DNA from: Sphingobium cloacae
GTDB taxonomy: Bacteria; Pseudomonadota; Alphaproteobacteria; Sphingomonadales; Sphingomonadaceae
DNA length: 64,000 nucleotides
Assembly (NCBI RefSeq): GCF_002355855.1
Contig: NZ_AP017655.1
Span: forward strand, 1-64,000
Reading direction: 5' to 3'
In this document: one piece after another, positions 35,434-45,251 of the stretch
Layout of the letters: each line of letters starts with the position of its first letter
Position numbering within the stretch: the first letter of the stretch is position 1
Notes under the pieces: generated by a model
The model's database searches: none
The model's input: the letters and a program-made list of their open reading frames with translations, nothing else
Told to the model about the DNA's origin: nothing
Position numbers and translations under genes: made by a program

Positions 35434-37686
35434 TCAGTATTTGGCCCGAAGCGTCAGACGGAAGCTGCGAGGCTCACCCCAGTAGTTGTAATAGCCATCG
35501 TAGCCCAACAGATCGATATATTCGTGGTCGAACAGGTTATCGACGTCGAGTGCGGCATCAAAATGATCGTTGAAGCGATATCCAAGTTTGGCGGAGGCGA
35601 TGACATACCCGGCCTGCTGGTAACGGGGCCCGCTGTCATCCGTGTAGATATGACTCTGCGCGATGAGGCCGGTGCCGAACGTCCATTTGGTGAGGGCGCC
35701 ATCCAGCACATTTTCACCCGGTTGATACTGTGCCCACAGCTTGAAAAGGTGTTTCGGATTTTTGAAGGGTTCAACTGTCTTCCCGACATTGGCAGAATTG
35801 CTGTCCTCCAGATATTTGGTGTGATTATAGGTATAGCTGGCGGAAATATTCAGGCCCGGCGCCAGCGTGCCGGAAATCTCGGCTTCGATGCCACGGCTTT
35901 GAATTTTACCCGCAGCTTTCGAACACAGAAGATTCCAATTTTCAGCGCAGATGTGGCTTGGATCATCGTCAGTGATCGCACGATTTTTGTCACGCAACTG
36001 GTAGACGGCCAGCGATACGTTCAACTTATCGTCGATGATCGCACCCTTCATTCCAAGTTCAAATTGTTCCCCCGTGCGCGGATCAAGCATGTTGCCCGCA
36101 TAGTCCTTGACGCTTTGGGGCACGAAGATACTGGCATAGCTGCCGTAGAGTGACCATTGCCGGGTCAACTCTGCGATCAGGCCCGCATAGGGTGTGAACT
36201 TGCCATTGGCGGCCTGCGGCTGTTTCACCCATTGCGATGATCCAAGCTGGCGGACCTTGTAGGAATAGTCGGTCCAGCGGCCGCCAAGCACCAGCGTCAA
36301 CGGTTCGAGCAGCTTAAAATTGCCCGATGCATAAAATCCGCTTTGCTTGGTGATCTCGAAGCGCTTACCGGGGTTGGAGCCGTCCAGCACATTTCCCCAA
36401 TTATGCTGATCCAGAAGAGGTACGTCCTCGAACACGGTCATATCGTAAGCCCGGTAATTGCGATAATTTTTTGACCAGTTGTAGCCAGCGGTAATCGTAT
36501 GTGTCCGACCGAACAGTGCAAACGGCCCGGTGATATTCGCATCCCAACCGGAGTAGGTGTTGATGTCACGGGCATATAGCCCGTATGCATCTCCAAGCCC
36601 GGTGGTGATGTCGACTGCGGAGTCGCCCCAGACCGACCGCTGCACAAAATCAACTTTCCGACGCGTGTAGGTGATTTTCGATTTCCAGTCGTTGCCGAAA
36701 TCGTGGCGGTAATCGGCTATATATTCTTGCGTTTCCACTGGTGAGGGTGCGTTGCTGCCGACGAATGCTGTACGCCCCGGCAGCGTGCCGTCGGAATAGC
36801 GCGGCAATCCCCAGTTGCGATTATTGACGTTTTCCATACCCAGCGCAGAAACCGCGATCGTGTCGCGCTGCGTGAGATCATATTCGAGAATGCCACAGAC
36901 AAGCTTGCGCCGCTCATGCGCGACGTCATAGTAGAAATCCCTGTCGTGTAGCACACCCACCACACGCCCTCGCAACGCGCCATCGTCGCTCAGCGGACCG
37001 CTTACATCCACTTCCGCGCGTAAGTTCTTCCAGGAACCTCCGGCCAGATTCGCCGCGACCGCGAAGCGGTCCAGCGGCCTCTTGCGGACATAGTTCACCG
37101 AGCCGCCGGGCTCCCCGGATCCGGTGAGCAGGCCGGACGGACCGCGCACCAGTTCCAGCCTGTCGTAAATCGCCGGATCCATGCTGAAGCCGGTCGCGAG
37201 CATGGGTACACCGTCGAGCTGCTCGCCTGCTCTGAAACCCCGAACGTTGATATTTCGGGTATCGGGAAAGCCATCGAGACGTACGCCGGCCATATGACGC
37301 AGAGCGTCCTCAGTGCGGGCGAAACCCTGATCGTCCATTTGCTCGCGGGTCATCACCGATACGGACTGCGGTATTTCTCGCAGCGATTTCGCGCCTTTGA
37401 ACATTGTAACGGCTTGGGCAGCGTAGGTGCCGGTGCCCTCGGTCGCGGCCGGATCGCTTGTATAGGCAAAGCCGCCACCTCCTGCGCCAGCTGCTCCCTC
37501 GACACCGGCATAGCTGACCTGGTTCGACGTGAGCCCGGCGTTGGCCTCGCGCCCTGAGCCCGCCGTGACCGACACCCTGTTGCTCGCGAGATTGGCGGCA
37601 GCGGTCGCGGAGGTCTCGTTTTCAGCGATCGTGACACGGGAAGCGGCGAGCGGGTATGACGTATCATCGTTGCTGATCGAGGTCAC
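35434..37686 (-). CDS. TonB-dependent siderophore receptor without a recognisable signal peptide
   Basis: A 750-residue receptor. The plug includes LREIPQSVSVMTREQMDDQG, VDGVP-like LDGVPMLATG and YDRLELVRGPSGLLTGSGEPGGSVNYVRK, the FhuE/FoxA-like siderophore signature, and the barrel ends FRLTLRAKY. The first ~90 residues (MTSISNDDTSYPLAASRVTI... NLASNRVSVTAGSG) contain neither a hydrophobic signal peptide nor an STN domain. The only start offered is GTG 37686, and the frame is open only to 37746. The natural 5' end may have been lost or replaced. Confidence 0.85.
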   Translation of the reverse strand: MTSISNDDTSYPLAASRVTIAENETSATAAANLASNRVSVTAGSGREANAGLTSNQVSYAGVEGAAGAGGGGFAYTSDPAATEGTGTYAAQAVTMFKGAKSLREIPQSVSVMTREQMDDQGFARTEDALRHMAGVRLDGFPDTRNINVRGFRAGEQLDGVPMLATGFSMDPAIYDRLELVRGPSGLLTGSGEPGGSVNYVRKRPLDRFAVAANLAGGSWKNLRAEVDVSGPLSDDGALRGRVVGVLHDRDFYYDVAHERRKLVCGILEYDLTQRDTIAVSALGMENVNNRNWGLPRYSDGTLPGRTAFVGSNAPSPVETQEYIADYRHDFGNDWKSKITYTRRKVDFVQRSVWGDSAVDITTGLGDAYGLYARDINTYSGWDANITGPFALFGRTHTITAGYNWSKNYRNYRAYDMTVFEDVPLLDQHNWGNVLDGSNPGKRFEITKQSGFYASGNFKLLEPLTLVLGGRWTDYSYKVRQLGSSQWVKQPQAANGKFTPYAGLIAELTRQWSLYGSYASIFVPQSVKDYAGNMLDPRTGEQFELGMKGAIIDDKLNVSLAVYQLRDKNRAITDDDPSHICAENWNLLCSKAAGKIQSRGIEAEISGTLAPGLNISASYTYNHTKYLEDSNSANVGKTVEPFKNPKHLFKLWAQYQPGENVLDGALTKWTFGTGLIAQSHIYTDDSGPRYQQAGYVIASAKLGYRFNDHFDAALDVDNLFDHEYIDLLGYDGYYNYWGEPRSFRLTLRAKY

Positions 37687-37947
37687 GGCCCGGCGAGACC
37701 CGTCAGGGGCTCGACGGCAGGGGAAGGCTTTCCCATAGGCGTTAACTTAAACGCTTGCCGCTGCGCCGCGTGCACCGTTGTCACAGCTGCCGGTCAGCAG
37801 CCGACCAAAACGCGACGTTTGCTTGGTAAGCATCAAACGACCAATTCGGACAAAAGCTGCCGTCCGCCTCCGGGACAAGGCGCTGGAATGACCGGCTCCG
37901 CAGGGCAGCTCTACCGACGCCTTCGCGCCTTCTTCCACTAGATTATA

Positions 37948-37966
37948 ATTGCGAGACGTTCGCAAT
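37948..37966. promoter_or_regulatory. Fur-box-like palindrome upstream of the sigma factor
   Basis: ATTGCGAGACGTTCGCAAT is a perfect 7-5-7 inverted repeat ending 20 bp before the sigma factor start. Its ATTGCGA/TCGCAAT arms resemble alphaproteobacterial Fur sites. Iron repression of the whole plus-strand operon is the natural reading. Confidence 0.6.
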
Positions 37967-37986
37967 CTAGCTAGATCGCTTTCGCA

Positions 37987-38502
37987 ATGCCGACGAATAC
38001 CCTTGCCTTGCAACGCCTTCTTCTTGCCGAGCGCCCATCGCTGCTTCGGCAGATAAGCCGATTGGTCGGGCGCGATGGCGCAGAAGACGTCGCGCAAAAG
38101 CTGTGGCTGAAGGCCCAGCGCGTTCGCGACGATCCGCCGATCGTCAATCCGAGGGCCTATCTGCGCCGCCTCGCGCATAACGCCGCAATCGACCACATGA
38201 AGGGCGAGCAGCAAGAGGCGACCGTCGCCGAGCGGGCTGAAGCGCTGCTATGGGGGGTCGACTATGACTTGGGTTCCGAGCGGATCGTCGAATCCCGCGA
38301 CACGCTTGAGCACATCCATGCCGCGATCATGGCGTTGCCGGAGCCGACCCGCACCATCATGAGGCTCACCCGGTTCGAAGGACTGACGCAGCGCGAGACC
38401 GCAAAGCAGGTCGGCTTAACGTCGACCACGGTGGAAAATCATCTCCGCCGTGCGCTCGCATTGCTTGCTCGCATCCGAGACGGAGAAGGCGACCTCATAT
38501 GA
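37987..38502 (+). CDS. ECF RNA polymerase sigma factor, FecI type
   Basis: A 171-residue extracytoplasmic-function sigma factor. Region 2 contains GRDGAEDVAQKLWLKAQRV and PRAYLRRLAHNAAIDHMKGE. Region 4 contains ALPEPTRTIMRLTRFEGLTQRETAKQVGLTSTTVENHLRRAL. It is followed by a FecR gene and a receptor with an STN signalling domain, the classic cell-surface signalling arrangement. A Fur-like palindrome lies 20 bp upstream of the start. The ribosome site is weak. Confidence 0.93.
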   Translation: MPTNTLALQRLLLAERPSLLRQISRLVGRDGAEDVAQKLWLKAQRVRDDPPIVNPRAYLRRLAHNAAIDHMKGEQQEATVAERAEALLWGVDYDLGSERIVESRDTLEHIHAAIMALPEPTRTIMRLTRFEGLTQRETAKQVGLTSTTVENHLRRALALLARIRDGEGDLI

Positions 38503-38599
38503 TTAATTTTGCGGGCAACTTGGGAAAAGCCTTTCGAGCGCGGTCTTATTCGTAGAGGGGCGACATTTCGCCGTCGCTGGCCCGAGAGTCCTTCACTTG

Positions 38600-39604
38600 A
38601 TGCCCGACCCATCCGAGTCCAAACGGAATGATCACGACGTGAGCGAAGAACGCGCTCTTCGCGACCGCGCGCAATATTGGGTGGCGCGGCTTGTCGCCAA
38701 GGACATCAGCGAAAGCGAGATTGTGGAACTCGAGACGTGGCTGGCGTCCAATCCGCGCCACAAGCATGCCTTCGCACGCGAACGCGCACTTTGGCAGGAT
38801 CTCTCCGCCGTTGCCGAAGCGTTCGCCCAACCGGCCTCGAAGCCGGTGCCGCTTTCCGGCGCCCGTCGGTTCTTCCCGCGCCGACGGATCATGCAGGCTG
38901 CACCGGTTGCGTTGGCCGCGAGCTTCGCCGCAGTATTCTTCATGCCGTCGATCCTGATCGGCCTCCGCGCCGACTATCAGGCGCCCGTCGGCGCGGTCCG
39001 ATCGGTCGCGCTGCCCGACGGTACGACCGTGTCGCTCGACAGCGGATCTGCGATCTCCATGGCATTCGATGGCGACAGGCGCGTCGTTCACCTTCTGGCG
39101 GGGCGCGCCTGGTTCGACGTCCGTCATGAAAGCCGGCCTTTCCTCGTCGAAGCGGCCGGTGGGCAAACGCGGGACATCGGCACAGCTTTCGAGGTGCGCC
39201 GGGAAAGCCATATTGTCGAAGTCGGCGTGACCCATGGTGCGGTACGCATCCACGCGCCGAACGATACCGACAGTCCGATCCTGCGCGCCGGCGACCGGGC
39301 AAGCTACGACGCGAAAGGCTTCGTGCGGCTATCATCGCAGCCCGCGGCCTATGTGGCCGCCTGGCGCAAGGGCGAGTTGTTGTTCGACAAAGTGCCGATC
39401 GAGACCGCGCTCGCCGAGATCGCGCGCTATCGGCATGCGCCGGTGTGGACCTTCGGCGATTTCGGCAAGGCGCCGCCGGTCAGCGGCCTGTTCCTGAGCG
39501 CCCGGCCGGATGAGGCGCTTGAGACCATCGTCCGCATGCGTGGCCTGCGGATGACCACGCTCCCCGGCGGCATTCGGATCATCCAGCCCAACCGGGGAAT
39601 CTGA
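38600..39604 (+). CDS. FecR-type anti-sigma/sigma regulator
   Basis: A 334-residue inner-membrane regulator from ATG 38600. The N-terminal cytoplasmic part has the FecR motif ISESEIVELETWLASNPRHKHAFAREAL-like sequence (DUF4880). One membrane segment follows near residues 100-120 (APVALAASFAAVFFMPSILIG). The periplasmic FecR domain begins GAVRSVALPDGTTVSLDSGS. The C-terminal STN-like part (VSGLFLSARPDEALETIVRM) contacts the receptor signalling domain. It lies 97 bp after the sigma gene. Confidence 0.92.
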   Translation: MPDPSESKRNDHDVSEERALRDRAQYWVARLVAKDISESEIVELETWLASNPRHKHAFARERALWQDLSAVAEAFAQPASKPVPLSGARRFFPRRRIMQAAPVALAASFAAVFFMPSILIGLRADYQAPVGAVRSVALPDGTTVSLDSGSAISMAFDGDRRVVHLLAGRAWFDVRHESRPFLVEAAGGQTRDIGTAFEVRRESHIVEVGVTHGAVRIHAPNDTDSPILRAGDRASYDAKGFVRLSSQPAAYVAAWRKGELLFDKVPIETALAEIARYRHAPVWTFGDFGKAPPVSGLFLSARPDEALETIVRMRGLRMTTLPGGIRIIQPNRGI

Positions 39605-39745
39605 GAAAAATTATTGGGCACCTTTGGGAAAGTGCATCTCCCGCCAGTCAATCAATTGGAGGCTTACTGAGTTGCATTCTCATTAGGCCGTTCTTCGGAG
39701 ACCGCGCGGGGCGGTTCCCAGGCGATTTGAAGGGCGTTGATTGTT

Positions 39746-42196
39746 ATGAACTCGAATTCTCGTGCGGTTTCGCGCGGCGCGGCCACGCGCCGATCCCTGA
39801 TGCTCGCCGGCGCGGCACTTTGGTTTCTCTCGGTTCCGGCGGCTTACGCGCAGTCCGCCCCCGATGCACCGCAGGCCAGCGCGCGGGGCTTCAGCATTCC
39901 AGCACAGCCGCTACGCGACGCGCTTCTCCAGCTTATGCGAGATGGAAGCCTGCAGATTGCATTCGAGCCCGCCGATGTCGACGGACGGACATCTTCGACT
40001 GTCTCGGGCAGCATGAGCGCTGGCGAAGCTCTCTCGCGCCTGCTCACCGGCACCGGTCTCACCTTCCGCTACGTCACCACCGGCTCGGTGGTCCTGGAGC
40101 GAGCGCCCCAATCGAGCGGCGGCGCGATCGAACTCGGGCCGGTCCGGGTCGAAGGCGCAGGCGAGCAGCAGCGTTATGTCGCGGCGCCCTATAGCGCGAC
40201 CGGGCCAGCCCGCGGTTATGCGGCTTCGCGCAGCGAGGCCGGCACCAAGACCGACACGACGATGCTCGAGAACCCGCAATCGGTCTCGATCGTCACCAGC
40301 GAGCAGATGGCGGCGCGCGCCGTTACCAATATCGGCGATGCTCTGGCCTACACGGCCGGCGCGCTCGACACGTTCGGTGGCAGCGATCCGCGCTGGAGCT
40401 TCGTCTTCACCCGCGGCTTCTCGACCATGGGCAACGTCTATCTCGACGGCACCCGCATCGCGGACGGCTTCTTCGGCTCGGCACGCGTTGAGCCCTACGG
40501 CCTGGAACGGATCGAGCTGCTTAAAGGGCCAGCCTCCATGCTCTACGGGCAAAGCCCCCCAGGCGGTCTGCTCAACCAGGTCACGAAGCGCCCGCAGGCG
40601 CAGGCATCGCACGAAATCAATCTGACGCTGGGCAATTTCGACCGCTACCAGGGATCGTTCGACACCACCGGTCCGATCGATGAGGACGGCACGTTCCTCT
40701 ATCGTCTTACCGGCCTTGTCCGGAACAGCGGCACCCAGATCGACCATATCGGCGATGACCGTTACTACATCGCGCCAGCCTTCACCTGGGCGCCGTCTAC
40801 CGAAACCTCATTTACCCTGCTCACGCATTTCCAACGCGAGGATCTGGGGCCCCAGGCTGTCCCGTATCCGGCCGAGGGCACGCTTTATCGCAGCGATGTC
40901 TTCGGCCAGATCCCGCGCGACCTGTTCATCGGCGAGCCCGCTTACAACCGCTATCTGAAGAACCAATATTCGATCGGCTACAATTTCGAGCAGAAGCTGG
41001 GGAGCGCCGTCACTTTCCGGCAGAATGTCCGGTTCCTCGCCAACGATCTCGATTACCGCACGTTGAACGGCTACGGTCTTCTCGCAGACGGACACAGCAT
41101 CGATCGCGGCTCCGTGTCGTCGCAGGAGCGGATGCGCTCGCTCGTCGCCGACAACAACCTCCAGATCCTGTTCGGGACGGGCCCCATCACGCACCAGCTT
41201 TTGGTCGGCGCGGACTATCGTTGGTCACGGCTCAGCTATGAATATGGCAGCGCGGACGTGACGCCGTTCGATCTTCTCAACCCGGTTTATGGGCTGAAGA
41301 TCGACCCGCCCGCTCCGCGCCTGAAGACGACGGTCAGCCTGCAGCAATTGGGCGTCTATGCGCAGGACCAGATCAAGTTCGACCGGCTCGTCCTGACGCT
41401 CGGCGGCCGCTTCGACTGGGCCGACGACAAGACGCGCGACCGGCTCGACGGCACCACCTCGACCGAAAAATATCACGCCTTCACGGGGCGCGCCGGCCTC
41501 AACTATGTCTTCGACAACGGCATTGCGCCCTATGTCAGCTATTCGAGCTCGTTCGAGCCGATCACCGGCACGTACGCGCCAGAGCGTGGCGGGGCGCGGT
41601 TCAAGCCCACGCGCGGCGAACAATATGAGGCCGGCGTCAAATATCAGCCAATGGGTTCGGGCAGTTATCTGACGGCGTCGGTCTATCAGCTCACGCAGAA
41701 GAATGTCGTCACCGATGACCCCCTCTACCAGGACTTTAGCGTCCAGACCGGCGAAATCCGCGTTCGCGGCATTGAGCTGGAAGGGCTTGTCACGCTGACC
41801 CAGGGCCTCAACCTCGCCGCATCGGCGACGCGGATGGATACGAAGGTCACCCAGAGCAATACCGGCACGCAGGGCAACCGGCTCAATCGCGCGCCCAAGA
41901 CGATGGCGAACGCTTGGCTCGACTACACCTTCCAGAAGGGTTCGTTGTCCGGCTTCGGCCTGGGCGCTGGCGTCCGCTATGTCGCGTCGCGCTTCGGCAA
42001 CATCACCAACACCGTCCTGTTGCCGTCCTACACCGTCTTCGACGGCGCGCTCCACTATGACCTCGACAAATGGCGGGTGCAACTCAATGCGAACAACCTG
42101 TTCGACAAGCGCTACGTCGCTATATGCACCAGCCCCGACAATTGCGTCTATGGCGCCAGCCGCACCATCGTCGCGACGCTGGGCTATCGCTTTTAA
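39746..42196 (+). CDS. TonB-dependent siderophore receptor with STN signalling domain
   Basis: An 816-residue outer-membrane receptor. The Tat/Sec-like signal peptide MNSNSRAVSRGAATRRSLML...AAYAQS is followed by an STN domain (about 40-125: FSIPAQPLRDALLQLMRDG, SGSMSAGEALSRLLTGTGLT). The plug has NPQSVSIVTSEQM and ERIELLKGPASMLYGQSPPGGLLN, and the barrel ends TIVATLGYRF. The STN domain and upstream FecI/FecR predict substrate-induced signalling. It is 141 bp from fecR. The substrate is probably a hydroxamate- or pyoverdine-type ferric siderophore, but this is not readable. Confidence 0.94.
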   Translation: MNSNSRAVSRGAATRRSLMLAGAALWFLSVPAAYAQSAPDAPQASARGFSIPAQPLRDALLQLMRDGSLQIAFEPADVDGRTSSTVSGSMSAGEALSRLLTGTGLTFRYVTTGSVVLERAPQSSGGAIELGPVRVEGAGEQQRYVAAPYSATGPARGYAASRSEAGTKTDTTMLENPQSVSIVTSEQMAARAVTNIGDALAYTAGALDTFGGSDPRWSFVFTRGFSTMGNVYLDGTRIADGFFGSARVEPYGLERIELLKGPASMLYGQSPPGGLLNQVTKRPQAQASHEINLTLGNFDRYQGSFDTTGPIDEDGTFLYRLTGLVRNSGTQIDHIGDDRYYIAPAFTWAPSTETSFTLLTHFQREDLGPQAVPYPAEGTLYRSDVFGQIPRDLFIGEPAYNRYLKNQYSIGYNFEQKLGSAVTFRQNVRFLANDLDYRTLNGYGLLADGHSIDRGSVSSQERMRSLVADNNLQILFGTGPITHQLLVGADYRWSRLSYEYGSADVTPFDLLNPVYGLKIDPPAPRLKTTVSLQQLGVYAQDQIKFDRLVLTLGGRFDWADDKTRDRLDGTTSTEKYHAFTGRAGLNYVFDNGIAPYVSYSSSFEPITGTYAPERGGARFKPTRGEQYEAGVKYQPMGSGSYLTASVYQLTQKNVVTDDPLYQDFSVQTGEIRVRGIELEGLVTLTQGLNLAASATRMDTKVTQSNTGTQGNRLNRAPKTMANAWLDYTFQKGSLSGFGLGAGVRYVASRFGNITNTVLLPSYTVFDGALHYDLDKWRVQLNANNLFDKRYVAICTSPDNCVYGASRTIVATLGYRF

Positions 42197-42202
42197 GCAG
42201 TC

Positions 42203-43345
42203 GTGGACCTTCGCGCTCATTTAACGCGGCTCCATCGCTATGCAGGCCTGACGATGGCGGGATTCCTCGTCCTCGTCGGACTGACCGGCTCCGTGCTCGT
42301 ATTCCGGCCTGAGCTGGACAGACTCTTTAACTCGGATCTTACGAGTGTCTTGTGGAGTGGGAGCAGCCTTCCGATCGACACCCTCGTCGAGCGGATAGAG
42401 GCGGCCGCACCTGGGGTCAGGGTGACGGGGCTTGGTCTTGAACGGGCGGCTGGTCGATCCGTTGAGATGAGGATCGATTCGCCGACCGGGGCGGCGAATC
42501 TGCTCTACGCCGACCCTGCAACTGGCAGGATCGTGGGCCTGCGCAGCACGGAGGGCTGCTGCGATCGCCGTAACATCATGGAGTTCATTTACCGGCTTCA
42601 TTATACGTTGCACGGCGGCCAGGCGGTCCGCACCCTGCTGGGGTGGATAGCCTTCTTGTGGATGATTGACGCGGTCGTGGCGTTCTTCCTGACCCTGCCG
42701 CGCGGCAAGCCATTTTTCTCGAAGTGGAAGACGTCCTGGCGGATCAAGAGCGGGACTCGCGGTTACCGGCTGCACCTTGACCTTCATCGCGCAACAGGCC
42801 TGTGGCTCTGGCCGATCCTGTTCCTGCTGGCGGCGACCGGGGTCTATTTCAACTTGCGCACAGAGATATTCAATCCGGTCGTGACCACCTTCACGACTCT
42901 CGCGCCTTCGCCTTTCGCGGCGCGCGACGTCGCCCCGCTTCCCGCGTCCGGGATTTCCTTTGGCTCGGCACTCGAGGTCGGGATGCGCGAGCGGGCGAGG
43001 GCTGGCATCACCGGGTATCCGCTTCGGATCGATTACAGCCCCGATGCAGCCTTCTATGCGATCAGTTTCGGGGAGGCCGAACCGGCAGGCTATGGCAATG
43101 GTCGAATTTACGTCGATGGCCGCACAGGCAGCGTGGTGGACATACGCGTGCCCGGCCGCGGGTCGGTCGGCGACCAGATCGCCGCGCTTCAATATCCGAT
43201 CCACTCCGGCCAGATTATCGGACTGCCCGGCCGCCTCGTCGTTTTCGCTTCCGGCATCGTGACCGCGCTCCTCTCGGTCACGGGCGTGCTGATCTGGTGG
43301 AAGAAGCGGGAAGGTCGCGCCAAACCGAGACGCGCGCGTACATGA
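42203..43345 (+). CDS. PepSY-associated TM helix protein
   Basis: A 380-residue inner-membrane protein starting at GTG 42203, six bases after the receptor stop. Segments include LTRLHRYAGLTMAGFLVLVGLTGSVLVF (first helix with conserved His), FIYRLHYTLHGGQAVRTLLGWIAFLWMIDAVVAFF, HLDLHRATGLWLWPILFLLAATGVYF and a last helix before WWKKREGR. The multiple conserved His fit heme- or iron-linked reductases of this family. It is coupled to tonB by a 4-bp overlap. Confidence 0.9.
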   Translation: MDLRAHLTRLHRYAGLTMAGFLVLVGLTGSVLVFRPELDRLFNSDLTSVLWSGSSLPIDTLVERIEAAAPGVRVTGLGLERAAGRSVEMRIDSPTGAANLLYADPATGRIVGLRSTEGCCDRRNIMEFIYRLHYTLHGGQAVRTLLGWIAFLWMIDAVVAFFLTLPRGKPFFSKWKTSWRIKSGTRGYRLHLDLHRATGLWLWPILFLLAATGVYFNLRTEIFNPVVTTFTTLAPSPFAARDVAPLPASGISFGSALEVGMRERARAGITGYPLRIDYSPDAAFYAISFGEAEPAGYGNGRIYVDGRTGSVVDIRVPGRGSVGDQIAALQYPIHSGQIIGLPGRLVVFASGIVTALLSVTGVLIWWKKREGRAKPRRART

Positions 43346-44145
43346 CAAAGGCGGGCGCACCTCAAGGAACGAATGCAATGCTGTCGGATCAAGAGCTGCT
43401 CGTCGCAAGCATGGACATGGGCAACCGATGGCCAGCCATCCCGTCTGAACCATACGAACGATCCGGTTACCGGCCGTCGGCCAACAGCCGGTGGGCCGGA
43501 CTCGCCGGGACGGCCATAATTTACAGCCTTGTGCTCGTCTCGCTGCTTTTCACCGCCAGCTATCTGGCGCCCAAACACGTTTCTTCCACGCTCACGGTCG
43601 TCAACATCCGGGATGCAGTTCCTCTGCCGAAGCCAACGCCCGAGGAGGAGAAGGCGCCTGTCCCACCGGACAAGCCCCAAAAGGTCTCGGAGCGTCCGGT
43701 CGAGCCGCGACGCGAAGAGCCTGCGCCGATCACCACACCGGCTCCCATCCCGATACAGGTTGTGCCTCCCAAGACGGCGATAACGCCGGCACCCGAGCGG
43801 GAGAAGACTGCCGCGGAGATTCCTCCGCCGCCAAGGTCGCCGCTGCCTTCAAAGGCCGCCCCCGAAAGCTGGGAAGGTCGCGTGCTTGCCCGCCTCTATC
43901 AGTATCGCCAATACCCAAGGATGGCGATGGTGCGGCGCCAGCAAGGCGTACCCTATATCCGCATCGTGATCGACCGCGACGGCAAGGTTCTGTCCGCGCG
44001 CCTTGAGCGCACCTCGGGTGTGTCGGAACTTGACCGCGAGGCCGTCCTCCTACCGAAGCGGGCCCAGCCTCTGCCCAAACCACCTGCCGACCGTCTAGGC
44101 GACACTATTGAACTCGTCGTGCCCGTGGAATTCTTCATCGGCTAG
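43342..44145 (+). CDS. Energy transducer TonB
   Basis: A 267-residue TonB. ATG 43342 overlaps the preceding stop. One membrane anchor is near residues 50-72 (AGLAGTAIIYSLVLVSLLFTA). A Pro/Glu/Lys-rich periplasmic linker spans about 90-165. The C-terminal TonB domain contains WEGRVLARLYQYRQYPRMAMVRRQQGVPYIRIVIDRDGKVLSARL. No exbB or exbD is nearby, so it must share those encoded elsewhere. It is presumably dedicated to the receptor of its operon. Confidence 0.93.
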   Translation: MTKAGAPQGTNAMLSDQELLVASMDMGNRWPAIPSEPYERSGYRPSANSRWAGLAGTAIIYSLVLVSLLFTASYLAPKHVSSTLTVVNIRDAVPLPKPTPEEEKAPVPPDKPQKVSERPVEPRREEPAPITTPAPIPIQVVPPKTAITPAPEREKTAAEIPPPPRSPLPSKAAPESWEGRVLARLYQYRQYPRMAMVRRQQGVPYIRIVIDRDGKVLSARLERTSGVSELDREAVLLPKRAQPLPKPPADRLGDTIELVVPVEFFIG

Positions 44146-44230
44146 AAAGTTAACGCGCAGCAACATTGTGCCGTTGAATCTTCTAGGTAGCCGCGAACTA
44201 TGCCAGTCCTTCAGCGTAAGCTTCTTGCCC

Positions 44231-45251
44231 CTAGTTGTTTGATCCCACGGTTTGATGGTGCGATCCTTTCGTTGGAATGGAAGGAAGCCTTATGGGACAG
44301 GTACGTCACGGGAGCGCCACGACCACGCACGCCGTCCGAGCAGCAATACAGCGATCGCAAGCTTCGCTCGCGACGCTGAGCCGGGATTTGGGGATCAACC
44401 CGAAGACGGTGGCGAAGTGGCGCAAGCGGGCGACGGTCGAGGATTTGAAGACCGGGCCGAAGGCCCCTCATTCCACCACCCTGTCCGAGGCCGAGGAGGC
44501 AATGGTTGTGGCGTTCCGTCGACACACGTTGCTGCCGCTCGATGACTGTCTTTATGCCCTGCAACCATCGATCCCGCACCTGACACGATCGGCGCTGCAC
44601 CGATGCCTGCAGCGACACGGCATCTCTCGCCTGCCCGACATCGAAGGTGACAAGCCAAAGCGACAACGCTTCAAACGCTATCCGATCGGCTTCTTCCACA
44701 TCGATATTGCCGAAGTGCAAACTGCAGAAGGCAAGCTGTACCTGTTCGTCGGCATCGACCGCACCAGCAAGTTCGCCGTCACGCAACTCGTCGACAAGGC
44801 GGATCGCCGAACGGCGTGGGAGTTCCTCGAACACCTGCTGAAAGCGGTGCCCTACCGCATCCACACGATCCTGACGGACAATGGCATCCAGTTCGCCGAG
44901 CAGCCGCGCAACCGTAACACCGCATGGTCACGCCAGATGCGCTTCGACATGATCTGCGAGGCAAACGACATCGAGCATCGTCTCACCAAACCGAACCACC
45001 CGTGGACCAACGGCCAGGTCGAGCGGATGAACCGGACCATCAAGGAGGCGACCGTCAAACGCTTCCACTACGACAGCCATCAGCAACTCCGGACGCACCT
45101 CGCTGACTTCATGGCCGCCTACAACTTCGCCCGAAGGCTCAAAACGCTCAGCGGGCTCACACCCTACGAATACATCGCCAAGATCTGGACGTCAGAGCCA
45201 GAACGGTTCATCGTCAACCCAATCCACCAGATGCCGGGACTGAACAACTAG
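44231..45251 (+). mobile_element. IS481-family element
   Basis: An element of about 1 kb with ends CTAGTTGTTTGATCCCACGG at left and, read inward at right, CTAGTTGTTCAGTCCCGGCA (matched except for a few positions). The transposase stop codon lies inside the right end. I could not identify a clear target duplication. It separates the iron operon from the hyu catabolic locus. Confidence 0.8.
44292..45251 (+). CDS. IS481-family transposase
   Basis: A 319-residue transposase starting at ATG 44292, after a GGAAGG site. The N-terminal HTH reads SLATLSRDLGINPKTVAKWRKR. The rve-type DDE core has FFHIDIAEVQTAEGKLYLFVGIDRTSKF (first Asp), HTILTDNGIQF (second Asp) and NGQVERMNRTIKEATVKRFHY (Glu). It is full length and probably functional. 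Confidence 0.94.
   Translation: MGQVRHGSATTTHAVRAAIQRSQASLATLSRDLGINPKTVAKWRKRATVEDLKTGPKAPHSTTLSEAEEAMVVAFRRHTLLPLDDCLYALQPSIPHLTRSALHRCLQRHGISRLPDIEGDKPKRQRFKRYPIGFFHIDIAEVQTAEGKLYLFVGIDRTSKFAVTQLVDKADRRTAWEFLEHLLKAVPYRIHTILTDNGIQFAEQPRNRNTAWSRQMRFDMICEANDIEHRLTKPNHPWTNGQVERMNRTIKEATVKRFHYDSHQQLRTHLADFMAAYNFARRLKTLSGLTPYEYIAKIWTSEPERFIVNPIHQMPGLNN

Noticed and set aside
42221..43453. 410-codon minus-strand frame opposite the PepSY and tonB genes
   Set aside because: Shadow frame; composition dominated by Arg/Gly/His and no domain.
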